Shown: positions 43,225 through 51,841, counted from the stretch's first letter. The stretch: 64,000 bases of DNA from Ramlibacter tataouinensis (GCF_001580455.1 NZ_CP010951.1:1116001-1180000); one strand, 5' to 3'. Notes: generated by a model not told the origin, from the sequence alone. Translations and numbers: made by a program.

Positions 43225-44247
43225 ATGAACGCTGTCCATGCTCCAGCGTCCGCTTCGCATGCCGCGCCGTCCGCCGATGTGCTGTCGGACGTGTTGCGTT
43301 CGGTGCGGCTAACCGGGTCCATGCTGTTCCTCGTCGACGCCACGACGCCCTGGCGGTCGTGGGCGCCGCAGACGGAGGCCTTTCGCCGGGTCGTGCTGCC
43401 AGGCTCTCAGCACATGGTCTCCTACCACGTCGTGACCCGCGGCCGCTGCTGGGCCGGCCTTCGCGATGCGCCGCCGGAAAGCTTCGAGACGGGCGACGTG
43501 CTTGTCATCCCGCACGGCGACGCCTACTTCCTGGCCAACCCGCCCGATGCCCGGGCCAGCTACGGCCCCGAGGAGGCGGTCGCGTTTTTCCGGCAGATGG
43601 CTGCCGGCGAACTGCCCTCAGTGGTGCCCGAAGGCGGCGGCGGCGCGCAGCAGACGCAGTTCATCTGTGGCTTCCTCGGCTGCGACCGGCGTCCGTTCAA
43701 CCCCGTGCTCGCCTCGCTGCCGCGGATGATCCACCTGCGCGGAGCGACGGCGCTGGACGGCGCGATGCGCCACCTGGTCGATTTCGCGCTGTGCGAGTTG
43801 CGCGAGCCAGCGCCCGGCGGGAAGGACGTGCAGCTTCGGCTGGCCGAGCTGATGTTTATCGAAGTCGTGCGGCGTTGCCTCACGACCATGGCGGCCACGC
43901 AGGCCGGCTGGCTCGCCGGCCTCGGCGAGCCGATGGTGGCGCGGGCGCTGACGCTGCTGCATGGCGCGCCCGCCAGGCACTGGACGCTTGCCGAACTGGC
44001 CACGCAGGCCGGCGCCTCGCGCTCGGTGCTGGCGGAACGCTTCGTGCAGTTCGTCGGCCAACCGCCCATGCAGTACCTCATCCAGTGGCGCATGCAACTG
44101 GCCACGCGCATGCTGGCCGAACCCGGCGCGAAGGTCTCCGGGGTGGCTGCGGCGCTGGGCTATCAATCGGAGTCGGCGTTCAGCCGCGCTTTCAAGAAAT
44201 GCGCAGGCGCTGCGCCCGGCGGCTGGCGCCGGCAGCCTAGCGAATGA
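43225..44247 (+). CDS. AraC-family transcription regulator with cupin sensor domain
   Basis: The 340-residue protein has an N-terminal AraC-type cupin (about 20-200; YHVVTRGRCWAGL, GDVLVIPHGDAYFLAN) and a C-terminal AraC double helix-turn-helix (about 240-335), with WTLAELATQAGASRSVLAERF, MQYLIQWRMQLATRML, and VAAALGYQSESAFSRAFKK. Start ATG 43225 or ATG 43213 (four codons earlier). It is divergent from a methyltransferase gene, a common layout for a local activator. Its 3' end overlaps the convergent dedA-like gene by 11 bases. Confidence 0.9.
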   Translation: MNAVHAPASASHAAPSADVLSDVLRSVRLTGSMLFLVDATTPWRSWAPQTEAFRRVVLPGSQHMVSYHVVTRGRCWAGLRDAPPESFETGDVLVIPHGDAYFLANPPDARASYGPEEAVAFFRQMAAGELPSVVPEGGGGAQQTQFICGFLGCDRRPFNPVLASLPRMIHLRGATALDGAMRHLVDFALCELREPAPGGKDVQLRLAELMFIEVVRRCLTTMAATQAGWLAGLGEPMVARALTLLHGAPARHWTLAELATQAGASRSVLAERFVQFVGQPPMQYLIQWRMQLATRMLAEPGAKVSGVAAALGYQSESAFSRAFKKCAGAAPGGWRRQPSE

Positions 44248-44875
44248 GGGCCGCCGTGTGCCCGACGCAATCCGTTGCCGGGCGAGCGGCGCGAAGTCGC
44301 GGCCAGCGGTAAGCCACCAGGCCGACGATCAGCCCGGCTGACAGGAAGCCGGCCAGCATGGCCGCGCCGTCCAGCGCAGCCACCAGCTGCTGCACGTCCG
44401 CGCTGAGGAACACGCCCGCCCCCAGGAACAGCACCGTCCACGCAGCCGCGGCGGCCAGGCCATAGGCGATGAACCGCGGCCACGGCATGGCGAGCGCGCC
44501 AGCCAGGGGCGCCGCCACGACGGACACGCCCGGCACGAACTTGGCCGCGATGAGCGAGAGGCCGCCCCAGCGCTCGATCAGCGATTGGCCTTGGCACAGG
44601 CATGCATCGCGGCGCCCGGAGAAGCGAAAGACCAGCCGCAGCACCCGAACGCCCCATGCCCTGCCGCCCCAGAACCAGACAGCGTCGCCCGCGAGGTTGG
44701 CGAGCACCGACGCGGCGGCCACGCCCCAGATCGAGAGCTGACCCGCCTGCCCCATCGCGCCCGCGAACACCAGCAGCAGCGAGGCCGGAACCGGCGCACC
44801 GATGCGGGCGGCCAGCGTCACCAGGAAGACCGCCGCGAGGCCGTGCTCGGTCAAAAACAGTAAAAGCTCTTCCAT
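44237..44875 (-). CDS. DedA/SNARE-associated (VTT-domain) membrane protein
   Basis: The 212-residue inner-membrane protein has four to five helices. DedA family marks are a reentrant-like PVPASLLLVFAGAMG near the N-terminus, NLAGDAVWFWGGRAWG, and LSLIAAKFVPGVSVVAAPLAG (family FxPGxR-like, here KFVPGVS without the Arg). VTT-domain proteins flip or move undecaprenyl-phosphate or phospholipids. The missing Arg in FVPG-x-(R) is a departure from many members. It is convergent with the AraC gene. Confidence 0.86.
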   Translation of the reverse strand: MEELLLFLTEHGLAAVFLVTLAARIGAPVPASLLLVFAGAMGQAGQLSIWGVAAASVLANLAGDAVWFWGGRAWGVRVLRLVFRFSGRRDACLCQGQSLIERWGGLSLIAAKFVPGVSVVAAPLAGALAMPWPRFIAYGLAAAAAWTVLFLGAGVFLSADVQQLVAALDGAAMLAGFLSAGLIVGLVAYRWPRLRAARPATDCVGHTAALIR

Positions 44876-45069
44876 GGTCGATCGCTCTGCGGAGGTGAGG
44901 CTGTGGGTCGCGCCATCCCGGGAAGCCTTTGCCGGCTGGCCGGGGTGGCGCCCATGGAATGAAGTCTCCCCGGCGCTGGTATCGAGCTCACTTCAGCGAC
45001 GCGCCCTTTTGCAACCGCCGCGTAACTGAGCGGCAGCAAAATCGGCCGATGAGCCTGGAGATTCCGGAT

Positions 45070-45447
45070 TCAGCGGTTGCAGGTCGCCCGCGCCTTGGGC
45101 ATGAACAGCAGCACGAGGAACACCAGCAGCAGAGCCAGCACGATCAGCGTGACGGCACCGGGCATCCGGACCGGTTGATGCGCGAGTTGCGCGGAAAGGA
45201 CTCGCCAGCCCTGGACCAGGGCCGCTACCAGCGCCAGCCACCAGGCCCATGCGAACCGGCTCCACAAGCCAATGGCCAACACCAGGGACAGCAGTCCGAC
45301 CAGCCAGCTGATCGCATGTGATGCGCTCACGCGCACGGTCAGCACATTCCCACCGGCGCCCAGCTGAATGGGCCCGCCGATCAGGACCCACAGGGCGTAG
45401 CCCAATGCCAGCAGGGCGGCCAGCCTGATCGCGGTCGGCCCGCTCAT
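45070..45447 (-). CDS. Hypothetical four-helix membrane protein
   Basis: The ~125-residue integral membrane protein has four hydrophobic helices: AIRLAALLALGYALWVLIGG; AISWLVGLLSLVLAIGLW; AWAWWLALVAALVQGW; and AVTLIVLALLLVFLVLLFM. It ends in a short Cys-containing tail (PKARATCNR). ATG 45447 was taken; the frame opens at 45483. I do not recognise the family, and nothing nearby suggests a function. Confidence 0.6.
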   Translation of the reverse strand: MSGPTAIRLAALLALGYALWVLIGGPIQLGAGGNVLTVRVSASHAISWLVGLLSLVLAIGLWSRFAWAWWLALVAALVQGWRVLSAQLAHQPVRMPGAVTLIVLALLLVFLVLLFMPKARATCNR

Positions 45448-45687
45448 GGCGCGCACCCCGGTCCGAAACTGCGCGATGCGCAAGCTGCCAATGAATCGAT
45501 GCCTGCTGGTCCGGCCAGCAAAAGAATGGCCCCGCCCATGAGGCCGCTCGTGTCCGTCGTCACATCCGTCCCAAGAAATTTCTGTACGACGAGATTGTGC
45601 AGTGAGCCCGCGGCTGGAGGAATCGGTGTTGCATCCTGGCGTCAGCGCGACCGCCAGGTGGATCCCGATGGATGGGGCGCAGTCATG

Positions 45688-46179
45688 TCAACCGGGCTCG
45701 CCGGGGCCATGACGATGCTGTCCCGATGCTTTCCATAGGCGAATGTATTCAGCAGGATCCTCGGGCTCGGTCTCATAGCGCGGGACCCCCTTCGGAAAGA
45801 CGAACCAAGGGAGCGCGCTGCGCACAAACTGATGCGCTATCGGTGTGAAGCTCCCGGCTTGCTCCAGCATGCCTGGCCGCAGGATGGCCAGTTGGGGCCG
45901 GTGAACGGGTTCCGACCACAGCCGAATCTGGCAGGCCGGGCACACCTTGTTATTGCGCTCTCGTCCGTCATTCGCGATGGACGGCACCAGGACTGGTGTT
46001 CCCTCGAGGACTTCCAGCGCATCCCTTTGCACCCACATGGACAGGAGCAAGGCGCCACCCGAGCGACGCTGGCAGTCGGTGCAATGACACGCATAGAGCG
46101 TGAGCGGCTCGGCGTTCAGCCGGAACCTGACCTGGCCACAGAGGCAACTTCCCAGGTAGGGTGGCATGCAGGCTTTCAC
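45688..46179 (-). CDS. GFA family protein (glutathione-dependent formaldehyde-activating enzyme-like)
   Basis: The 163-residue zinc protein of the GFA/Mss4 fold has ligands in GSCLCGQVRF, CHCTDCQRRSGG and KVCPACQIRLW, all present. Members bind glutathione adducts; most are functionally undefined. The GTG start at 46179 overlaps the stop of the upstream 72-residue gene as GTGA and has AGGAGG five bases before it. This start is better than ATG 46167, which has no well-spaced ribosome-binding site. Confidence 0.88.
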   Translation of the reverse strand: MKACMPPYLGSCLCGQVRFRLNAEPLTLYACHCTDCQRRSGGALLLSMWVQRDALEVLEGTPVLVPSIANDGRERNNKVCPACQIRLWSEPVHRPQLAILRPGMLEQAGSFTPIAHQFVRSALPWFVFPKGVPRYETEPEDPAEYIRLWKASGQHRHGPGEPG

Positions 46180-46394
46180 GGGACCCTCCTGACGTCGCCA
46201 TTGCCAGGGGTGGCGCTTTCGTGGAAGAGGTCGAACAGGTACTGCTCCAGTTCGGAGTCCTCGATGAACTCCGGGATGACAAAACCGGCCGGCGTGCGCT
46301 TTCCATCTGCGCCAAGCGCATAGGCCTCCCAGAGGCCGCCGCTGCGCCGGATCAGGAACATGCGGCCGAAGACCTTGAAGCGTTGCCCGTCCAT
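46176..46394 (-). CDS. Small hypothetical protein (DUF7661-like)
   Basis: The 72-residue soluble protein opens FKVFGRMFLIRRSGGLWEAYALG and has PEFIEDSELEQYLFDLFHE at about 42-60. This resembles the small DUF7661 group, which I recall only loosely. It is translationally coupled to the GFA gene downstream (GTGA overlap) and follows the SDR gene by three bases, so these three form one operon. Confidence 0.7.
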   Translation of the reverse strand: MDGQRFKVFGRMFLIRRSGGLWEAYALGADGKRTPAGFVIPEFIEDSELEQYLFDLFHESATPGNGDVRRVP

Positions 46395-46397
46395 ATC

Positions 46398-47120
46398 TCA
46401 GTACCGCGCGCGGCCGCCGGACATGTCGAAGACGGCGCCTGTGTTGAAACGGCTTGCCTCTGTGCACAGCCAGGCGACGAGATGGGCCACTTCGCTGGCA
46501 TCACCGAGGCGCCCCATGGGGCTGTCACGGACCATCTGGCCGACGACCTCCGGCCCGAGGTCCCGAATCATGTCCGTGTCGATGGGACCCGGGGCCACGC
46601 AGTTCACGAAGACATGGTGCTGCGCCAACTCCCGGCCCAGCGCCTTGGTGAAGGAAATGATTCCCGCACTGGCCGCGGAGTACGCCACGATGCCCGCCAA
46701 GCCCTCTTTCCCTGCGAGTGAGCCGAGGTTGATGATCCTGCCTCCACCTTGCCGCACCATGATAGGCACGACTGCCTGGGTGACCTGCATCGTGCCCAGG
46801 AGGTTGACCTCGACGATGCGCCGCCAATCCGCCGGGGGGTGGGCGGCGAAGGTGCTGGTCCTTCCCAGATAGCCCGCGTCGTTCACCAGGACGTCGATGC
46901 GACGGTCATCGGGCCATGCGGCCACGGCCGTGGCGACCTGGCCGGGCTGGGTGATATCGACGACCTCTGACCTGGCCCCCGGCAAATGCGCGGGGTTCGC
47001 GTCCCAGATCGTCACCTGGCAACCATTGGCGAGGAGCAGCTCGGCAATCGCGCGTCCGATGCCCTTCGCGGCACCGGTGACGATGGCGGACTTGCCTTCC
47101 AGATCGTAGGTATTTGGCAT
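46398..47120 (-). CDS. Short-chain dehydrogenase/reductase with altered active site (Tyr-xxx-Ser)
   Basis: The 240-residue Rossmann protein has the NAD(P) motif TGAAKGIG and VLVNDAG (family NNAG). A catalytic Ser lies in IINLGSLAGKEG and a Tyr in VAYSAASAG. The YxxxK lysine is replaced by Ser (codon AGT at that position), a change expected to cripple normal SDR chemistry. PGPIDTDM later is typical. ATG 47120 starts the family-like MPNTYDLEGKSAIVTG; the frame extends further upstream without resemblance. First gene of an operon with the 72-residue protein and GFA. Confidence 0.85.
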   Translation of the reverse strand: MPNTYDLEGKSAIVTGAAKGIGRAIAELLLANGCQVTIWDANPAHLPGARSEVVDITQPGQVATAVAAWPDDRRIDVLVNDAGYLGRTSTFAAHPPADWRRIVEVNLLGTMQVTQAVVPIMVRQGGGRIINLGSLAGKEGLAGIVAYSAASAGIISFTKALGRELAQHHVFVNCVAPGPIDTDMIRDLGPEVVGQMVRDSPMGRLGDASEVAHLVAWLCTEASRFNTGAVFDMSGGRARY

Positions 47121-47191
47121 GGCTTCTCCGAGTGGCGCGACCACGCTGGGGACTGTACTCCCGTCGAGCTCCGGCGGCGGGGCGAAGTCAC

Positions 47192-47836
47192 TCACCCGTC
47201 CGGGAAGCGGCTTTCCCAAAGCGCCTTCAGGCGCGGTTCTTCGTCGACGCGCCTGATCGCCGGCGACATGCGCGGCGCCTCGGCGTGGAAGCGTTCGCGC
47301 CACGGACCGAAGCGCGACACCACGGCGACGTAAAGATCGAGCACGCTGAGCTCGTCGCCAAGCAGGTACCTGGCCGGGCTCAGTTGCCCGTCCATGGTTC
47401 GCCAGCAGAAAGCGATTCGCTCGTGCACGGCGCGGACGACGTCGTCCCTCGCCCCCTGCGGCGCACCGATCCGACTCACGTCGGGCTTGATCCAGTGCAA
47501 CGCGTAGATGGCGGAGGAGACGAACAACATCCAGCGCAAGAAGGGCCCGCGCGAAGCGGCCGCGGCGGCGGGCGACAGCCTGAACTCAGGGTGCAGGTCC
47601 GCCAGGTAGATCAGGATGGCGGCGCTCTCTGTCAGTATCTGGCCGTCCGGGAGGACGAGCGTGGGGATCTGGCGCATCGCGTTCTGCTCGCCGACGCGCT
47701 CGCGAGCCGCCTCGGAGGCCCAGGTTGCGCCCTCAATGAGCTTGAACGGAATGTTCAGCAGAGTCAGTGCTGCTTCGACGGCAACGGAGCCGGAGGCTGC
47801 GGCCCCGTACAGGGTGTGTTCTTGGGACTGGGTCAC
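47192..47836 (-). CDS. Glutathione S-transferase
   Basis: The 214-residue GST has N-terminal thioredoxin-like segment HTLYGAAASGSVAVEAALTL, with catalytic Ser or Tyr likely here, and cis-Pro MRQIPTLVLPDGQ. The glutathione contact is LTESAAILIYLADLHP, and the C-terminal helical domain has YLLGDELSVLDLYVAVV. Start GTG 47836 overlaps the stop of the VOC gene by four bases (GTGA), so they are coupled. A VOC-GST pair hints at detoxification of electrophiles. Confidence 0.88.
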   Translation of the reverse strand: MTQSQEHTLYGAAASGSVAVEAALTLLNIPFKLIEGATWASEAARERVGEQNAMRQIPTLVLPDGQILTESAAILIYLADLHPEFRLSPAAAAASRGPFLRWMLFVSSAIYALHWIKPDVSRIGAPQGARDDVVRAVHERIAFCWRTMDGQLSPARYLLGDELSVLDLYVAVVSRFGPWRERFHAEAPRMSPAIRRVDEEPRLKALWESRFPDG

Positions 47837-48243
47837 TGTTGGTGGTGGAGGTCGGCACGCACGTCCTGGGCCCCAGGTTCGTGGCAAACCACTTCGATGT
47901 TGTGCCCGTCCGGGCCGATGACGAAAGCCGCATAGTAGTTCGCGTGGTAGTGCGGACGCAGGCCCGGCGCACCATTGTCCTTGCCACCCGCCTCCAGCGC
48001 CGCTCGATGGAAAGCATCGACCTGCTGGCGATTCTCGGCCGTGAACGCCAAGTGGAGATGCGCCGGCTTCTCCGCCGTCTGGAACAGGCACAACGAAGCC
48101 TTGCCACCCGTTGGGCAGAGTTCAATCCCGTACGTCGGCGGGCCCTCCGAGACGACAGCGACGCCGAGCGGCTCGAGTGCCTTGAGGAAGAACGCTTTGC
48201 TCGCGGCATAGTCGCTGACTCCGAATTTGACGTGGTCGAACAT
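47833..48243 (-). CDS. VOC family protein (glyoxalase/dioxygenase-like)
   Basis: The 136-residue protein has two beta-alpha-beta-beta-beta modules. Metal-ligand candidates are His4 (MFDHVKFGVSD), His in AHLHLAFTAEN and Glu in GHNIEVVCHEP. Other marks are PHYHANYYAAFVIGPDGHN. The gene is directly before a GST gene with a four-base overlap and 8 bases after a DUF1801 gene, so all three look cotranscribed. Confidence 0.9.
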   Translation of the reverse strand: MFDHVKFGVSDYAASKAFFLKALEPLGVAVVSEGPPTYGIELCPTGGKASLCLFQTAEKPAHLHLAFTAENRQQVDAFHRAALEAGGKDNGAPGLRPHYHANYYAAFVIGPDGHNIEVVCHEPGAQDVRADLHHQQ

Positions 48244-48251
48244 GCGTTCTC

Positions 48252-48620
48252 CTAGCCCATGCGGTTGAGCTCGGCCGCCCTGATGGCCAGACCAAGGACT
48301 GTCTCCCTGCGAAGTGGCGTGTCTTGCCGAAGTTCCAGGGTCGCCATCTCATACTTTCCACCCGGCTTCAGGCGCGGCTCGATATCGCGTAGACGCTGCC
48401 CTCGCCAGAACCCGAAGAGAACGCGGGCTGGTTCGGGTCGGATCAGCAGAACCGGGCCGTTCATGAAGTAGACGATGTGACCCCACTTCAGCCTCTCCTC
48501 GAGCTCAGGCACCGCTTCGCGAACTGCCGTGCGCAATGCCTTGGCATAGTCTCCTTGCCACCCGCTCAGGCAATCGATGTACTCATCTGGATTCTGCGCC
48601 GGTGTCAGGATCATCTTCAC
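48252..48620 (-). CDS. DUF1801 family protein
   Basis: The 122-residue protein resembles DUF1801/YdhG-like small proteins with an iron-chaperone-related fold. The conserved LKWGHIVYFMNGPVLLIRP follows the helix LRTAVREAVPELEERL, then VLFGFWRGQRL. No catalytic role is known. Start GTG 48620, with ATG 48614 as an alternative. It heads the leftward set with VOC and GST. Confidence 0.82.
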   Translation of the reverse strand: MKMILTPAQNPDEYIDCLSGWQGDYAKALRTAVREAVPELEERLKWGHIVYFMNGPVLLIRPEPARVLFGFWRGQRLRDIEPRLKPGGKYEMATLELRQDTPLRRETVLGLAIRAAELNRMG

Positions 48621-48781
48621 TGAAGGTACCTCGCCAATGGGTTCACGAAGACGAGACCCCAGGCACAGACTTCGTCCGGGTCGAACTCGTCCCCGAGGAT
48701 CGTAAGCGCTTTGGCCAGGCTCAGGCCGGCGTAGGCGGCGAGGGTGGCACTCAGGCCCCCGGTGACGAAGACCCCCAGGGA
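48617..48781 (-). pseudogene. Relic of an enoyl-CoA hydratase/isomerase gene
   Basis: About 55 codons resemble an internal part of enoyl-CoA hydratases: GVFVTGGLSATLAAYAGLSLA followed by KALTILGDEFDPDEVCAWGL. This matches the family order of GxxxxGG, then RAxxLxLxGExxxAxEAxxxGLVN. Both ends of the family (about 200 residues) are missing and the frame stops at 48617. It abuts the DUF1801 start. The call is by eye on a short stretch; a chance open frame is the alternative. Confidence 0.45.
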
Positions 48782-48794
48782 TGACAGCCCGCTG

Positions 48795-49379
48795 CTAGCG
48801 CCTGCTGCACGAGCGGGCACTGACCCTGAGTTCGCTCCTCAGATGGTGGCCCTGCGTTTTTGCATCCGCCCAGATGGCCCTCAAGAGCCGGCGGCAAGAC
48901 ACGTAGTTCTTGTTCGGCGATAGCGCACCGCCATCCGCGAATTGCTGGTCGAGTCTCGGAAAATCGGCGAGCACCTTCTTCGCCAGCAGAGTCGCTGTGC
49001 TGAGACTATTCAAACGGACAAGTTCACCCTCAAAGACTTCGTGATCGCTCTCGCAAGCTGTCCAAAGCCTTTCTGCCTGGGCATACCTGACCCGTACCGT
49101 ATTGAGCGCTCGCGAATCCGGTGTGCCCTGCGTCCACAATACTGCCTCCAGCGTCGACAGGGACTCGTTGAGTTCCCCCAGCTCGCGTATGTAGTCTCGA
49201 AGTGAGGGTCGATCAGCGGACTCCATCTTCGCTTCAAACAAAGCCAACGACTTTGCTGCGTCGATCACAATCGGCATCTCCATGGGAGACATCGGGAGCG
49301 TGGATTCCACTACCGAACTCCCAGGCGCGGTAAGAGGGGGCATAAAAAGCCGAGTCAGCGATTCCTTGAGTCTCTGCAT
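48795..49379 (-). CDS. Hypothetical protein in low-GC patch
   Basis: I do not recognise this 194-residue protein. It opens MQRLKESLTRLFMPPL, has a helical acidic middle (SLALFEAKMESADRPSLRDY; IRELGELNESLSTLEAVLW) and an Arg/Ser-rich end with two Cys. GGAG stands six bases before ATG 49379; the longer frame to 49724 is not supported. Its base composition is clearly less GC-rich than the flanks, suggesting transfer. No signal or membrane segment is evident. Confidence 0.55.
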   Translation of the reverse strand: MQRLKESLTRLFMPPLTAPGSSVVESTLPMSPMEMPIVIDAAKSLALFEAKMESADRPSLRDYIRELGELNESLSTLEAVLWTQGTPDSRALNTVRVRYAQAERLWTACESDHEVFEGELVRLNSLSTATLLAKKVLADFPRLDQQFADGGALSPNKNYVSCRRLLRAIWADAKTQGHHLRSELRVSARSCSRR

Positions 49380-49665
49380 AGCCGCTCCGCCGATGGAGGT
49401 GAAGGCTCCCAAGTTAGCGCGCCAGCCTCGAAGCGTTGTAGGAACCTTGTCCCGAGATTGGGGGGAGAGTCGACTAGCCTCGAATGGGAGTATCTGCGGA
49501 CGAGATCCTGAGATGAGCCGCGTTGTCACAGCGCTCGGGCAGGTTGAACGACCGCCCACGTCGCGGCAGGAAGATCGGCTTGGGTCGGTGGCGCGTGAAG
49601 ACCGGCGCGGTTGCGGGAGAGTCGGCGGACTCACCGGGCCGCTCATCTCCGCTAAGGCTTCATAC

Positions 49666-49959
49666 TCACGTCGGTTTCGCCGCCGCTCGTTGGTCGTTGA
49701 CGATTCGGGCCTGCGGGGCTTCATCCCGAACGCGCCGCACCCGCCCGAGTTTCAACACAAAGTCACTTTGCCACCAAAATCCCAGCGCGATGGCTGACGC
49801 AAGCGGACTCCAGAAGCCGTGCAGACCCAGGACGTCCTTCAGGACTGTTGTAACGCAAACGACGACCGCCGCCGCCCCGGCCAGAGTGACCAGCAGACAG
49901 GCGGCCGGACCCAGTTCGTCGAGCTCGAATTGCTGTCTGGTCACCTGCGGTTGATCCAT
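49666..49959 (-). CDS. Small hypothetical membrane protein
   Basis: The 97-residue protein has two hydrophobic helices (AACLLVTLAGAAAVVVCVTTV, about 19-39; WSPLASAIALGFWW, about 50-63) and a basic, probably cytosolic tail (LKLGRVRRVRDEAPQ). Start ATG 49959. It has no recognisable family and lies in the same lower-GC patch as the 194-residue orphan, with 286 noncoding bases between them. Confidence 0.5.
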   Translation of the reverse strand: MDQPQVTRQQFELDELGPAACLLVTLAGAAAVVVCVTTVLKDVLGLHGFWSPLASAIALGFWWQSDFVLKLGRVRRVRDEAPQARIVNDQRAAAKPT

Positions 49960-50073
49960 GGGGCGCGCGGTTAAATTGTCTGAACTATCGCCCGCCAATG
50001 AATTTCTGCGCCAGCAATCCTTTCCCACCAGAGCCGGGAAATTCCTCCTGAATTTGTACCGGCTCGCGCCGAC

Positions 50074-50517
50074 TCATCCGCCAGCGTAGATGACACGCTC
50101 CCACGATTCGATCGGACCCGGCAACACTCGGAACATTGGATGGCACTCGGGAACGCTGATGGCGCGCCACTGCGCCAGCATTGCTGGATTGCGGACCGCC
50201 AACTTGCCCAACAGGTGTTCCCACTCGTACCGGACCTGGCCCTCGGTGACGACAAGCGGTTCCTGCAGTCGCCCGCGTCCGATCTTGCTCCGGTCGAATG
50301 CGTAGCCACGGCTTATCGCTTCGGCATGAATGCCTTGCAGATAGCAACTGATCGCGGAGCGCGGCGTTGAGTGAGCGAGAAAACGCTCGAGCTGTGGATG
50401 GTTCCGATAGCCGCGAGTGCTCCCCCCGAGAACGGCGCGAGCCAACAGCGCCTCGCGCCACAATGCGACAAGGCCTTGGGGATCGAGATACCGTGGGTGC
50501 AGGGACCACAGCCGCAT
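50074..50517 (-). CDS. Pyrimidine dimer DNA glycosylase (T4 endonuclease V-like family)
   Basis: The 147-residue protein has the family start MRLWSLHPRYLDPQGLVALW and then REALLARAVLGG, NHPQLERF, YLQGIHAEAISRGYAFDRSKI and QVRYEWEHLLGKLAVRNP. These match the pyrimidine-dimer glycosylase/endonuclease V group that excises UV photoproducts. ATG 50517 gives this start; the frame opens at 50544. It follows the nitronate monooxygenase gene by 16 bases and may be cotranscribed. Confidence 0.85.
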   Translation of the reverse strand: MRLWSLHPRYLDPQGLVALWREALLARAVLGGSTRGYRNHPQLERFLAHSTPRSAISCYLQGIHAEAISRGYAFDRSKIGRGRLQEPLVVTEGQVRYEWEHLLGKLAVRNPAMLAQWRAISVPECHPMFRVLPGPIESWERVIYAGG

Positions 50518-50533
50518 CTGAGGCGCCTGACGG

Positions 50534-51514
50534 TCAGCGGACAACGCAGCCCGAGTGCGAACCCAAGAGCCGGCAGGCCTGCGCGACCATATCCTCGACG
50601 ATCTGCGCCGCGGGCGGCGCGTCGTGAATGATTCCGGAGACTTCTCCCATCAGGACGCCGGAGTGGTCGGCGTCACCGGCCGCGAACGCAGTCCAAAAGC
50701 GTTCATGCTCGACATCGATCGCTGCTTCCAGGTCGCGCTCGCACCCATGCCATTTGGAGACAAAGCTGTTGTTCAGAACGCGAACGACGAACTCCGGATT
50801 GGGCCAGTACCGCTTTCGGACCACATCAACCGAGTTCGACTTCACCGTGGCGTCGCCATCGGCGCTGATGATCGCCTGGCGAAATCCTTCCGGCGCCTCC
50901 GACTCCCTGCTCGCCAGCAAACGCGTTCCGACCAGAACGCCGTCAGCGCCAAGCATCAGCGCCGCAGCAAGTCCGCGCCCGTCTCCCACGCCGCCTGCAG
51001 CGACCAGGACGGTGTCGGGCGAATGCTTGGACAGATAGTCGGCGGCTTCCGGTACGAGCGTGAACAGGCCTCGCAAGCCGCTGTGACCCCCGGCCTCGCA
51101 TCCTTCGGCGACGATGATGTCGGCGCCCGCTTCGACGGCTTCGCGCAGGTACTTCATCCCCTGCACCTGGCATATCAGCGGCACGCCTTGAGCCTTGATG
51201 CGCGACGCGTGCGGTTCGACCTCACCGAAGGACAGCATCAGGGCCGCTGGCCGCTTCGCCAGAACCTGATCGAGCAGCGTGGGGTCTCGTGCCATTGACC
51301 AGGTGATGAACCCACAGCCGACCCGGGCGTTTCCCGCCGCGGCGAACTGGCGCTCGAGCCAATCGGCGTCGCCATAGCCGCCGCCGATGATGCCGAGCCC
51401 GCCTGCATCCGACACGGCTGCAGCCAACTTGCCGCCCGCCATGACGCCCATGGGGGCAAGAAGCACAGGATGCTTGATCCGGAGCTTCTCGGTCAGCCTG
51501 GTCTTGAGTCGCAT
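50534..51514 (-). CDS. Nitronate monooxygenase / 2-nitropropane dioxygenase family protein
   Basis: The 326-residue FMN-binding TIM barrel has IKHPVLLAPMGVMAGGKLAAAVS at the N-terminus, a GCGFITW strand, and the catalytic-loop region AEGCEAGGHSGLRGLFTLVPE with His. AAGGVGDGRGLAAALMLGADGVLVGTRLL (residues about 190-218) forms the phosphate site. It oxidises alkyl nitronates. ATG 51514 was preferred over the in-frame TTG at 51523. Upstream GGAGG is 12 bases from this ATG. Confidence 0.9.
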   Translation of the reverse strand: MRLKTRLTEKLRIKHPVLLAPMGVMAGGKLAAAVSDAGGLGIIGGGYGDADWLERQFAAAGNARVGCGFITWSMARDPTLLDQVLAKRPAALMLSFGEVEPHASRIKAQGVPLICQVQGMKYLREAVEAGADIIVAEGCEAGGHSGLRGLFTLVPEAADYLSKHSPDTVLVAAGGVGDGRGLAAALMLGADGVLVGTRLLASRESEAPEGFRQAIISADGDATVKSNSVDVVRKRYWPNPEFVVRVLNNSFVSKWHGCERDLEAAIDVEHERFWTAFAAGDADHSGVLMGEVSGIIHDAPPAAQIVEDMVAQACRLLGSHSGCVVR

Positions 51515-51559
51515 GGCGTTCAAAAACCTCCATGCTGGTTGTGAAGGCGGCCCAACGCC

Positions 51560-51841
51560 TCATGCATGAAAGAAGCCCGCAATTGCGATGGCTGCGGCTG
51601 TCGCCACCAACCATGCGCCAACGCGCTTGAGCAGCGCCGTGTCCACTGTTCTGGCAGTGGGCTCCCGGCTATGGGCGAAGCCCACGACGAAGGCGTGGGC
51701 CGGCAGCACAACCAGAGCCAGGAAGGCCACGATCCAACCGATATTGCCCGCGCCCGATTCGCCGAGCCGTGACCAGAGAGGCGGAACGACGAGCCCTGAG
51801 AAGATCCCGGCGAGCGCTGCAGTGATTGGCGTGGGAGACAT
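51560..51841 (-). CDS. Small hypothetical membrane protein
   Basis: The 93-residue protein has three hydrophobic helices: ITAALAGIFSGLVVPPLW; NIGWIVAFLALVVLPAHAFVVGF; and VGAWLVATAAAIAIAGFF. AAGG precedes ATG 51841. No family is recognised. It lies between the tautomerase gene (38 bases upstream) and nitronate monooxygenase gene (45 bases downstream) on the same strand, so it is likely part of one transcript. Confidence 0.6.
   Translation of the reverse strand: MSPTPITAALAGIFSGLVVPPLWSRLGESGAGNIGWIVAFLALVVLPAHAFVVGFAHSREPTARTVDTALLKRVGAWLVATAAAIAIAGFFHA

Noticed and set aside
49282..49797. Plus-strand open frame of 171 codons in the low-GC patch
   Set aside because: It overlaps the start of the orphan gene at 48795-49379 on the other strand, lacks a ribosome-binding site and has no domain pattern.
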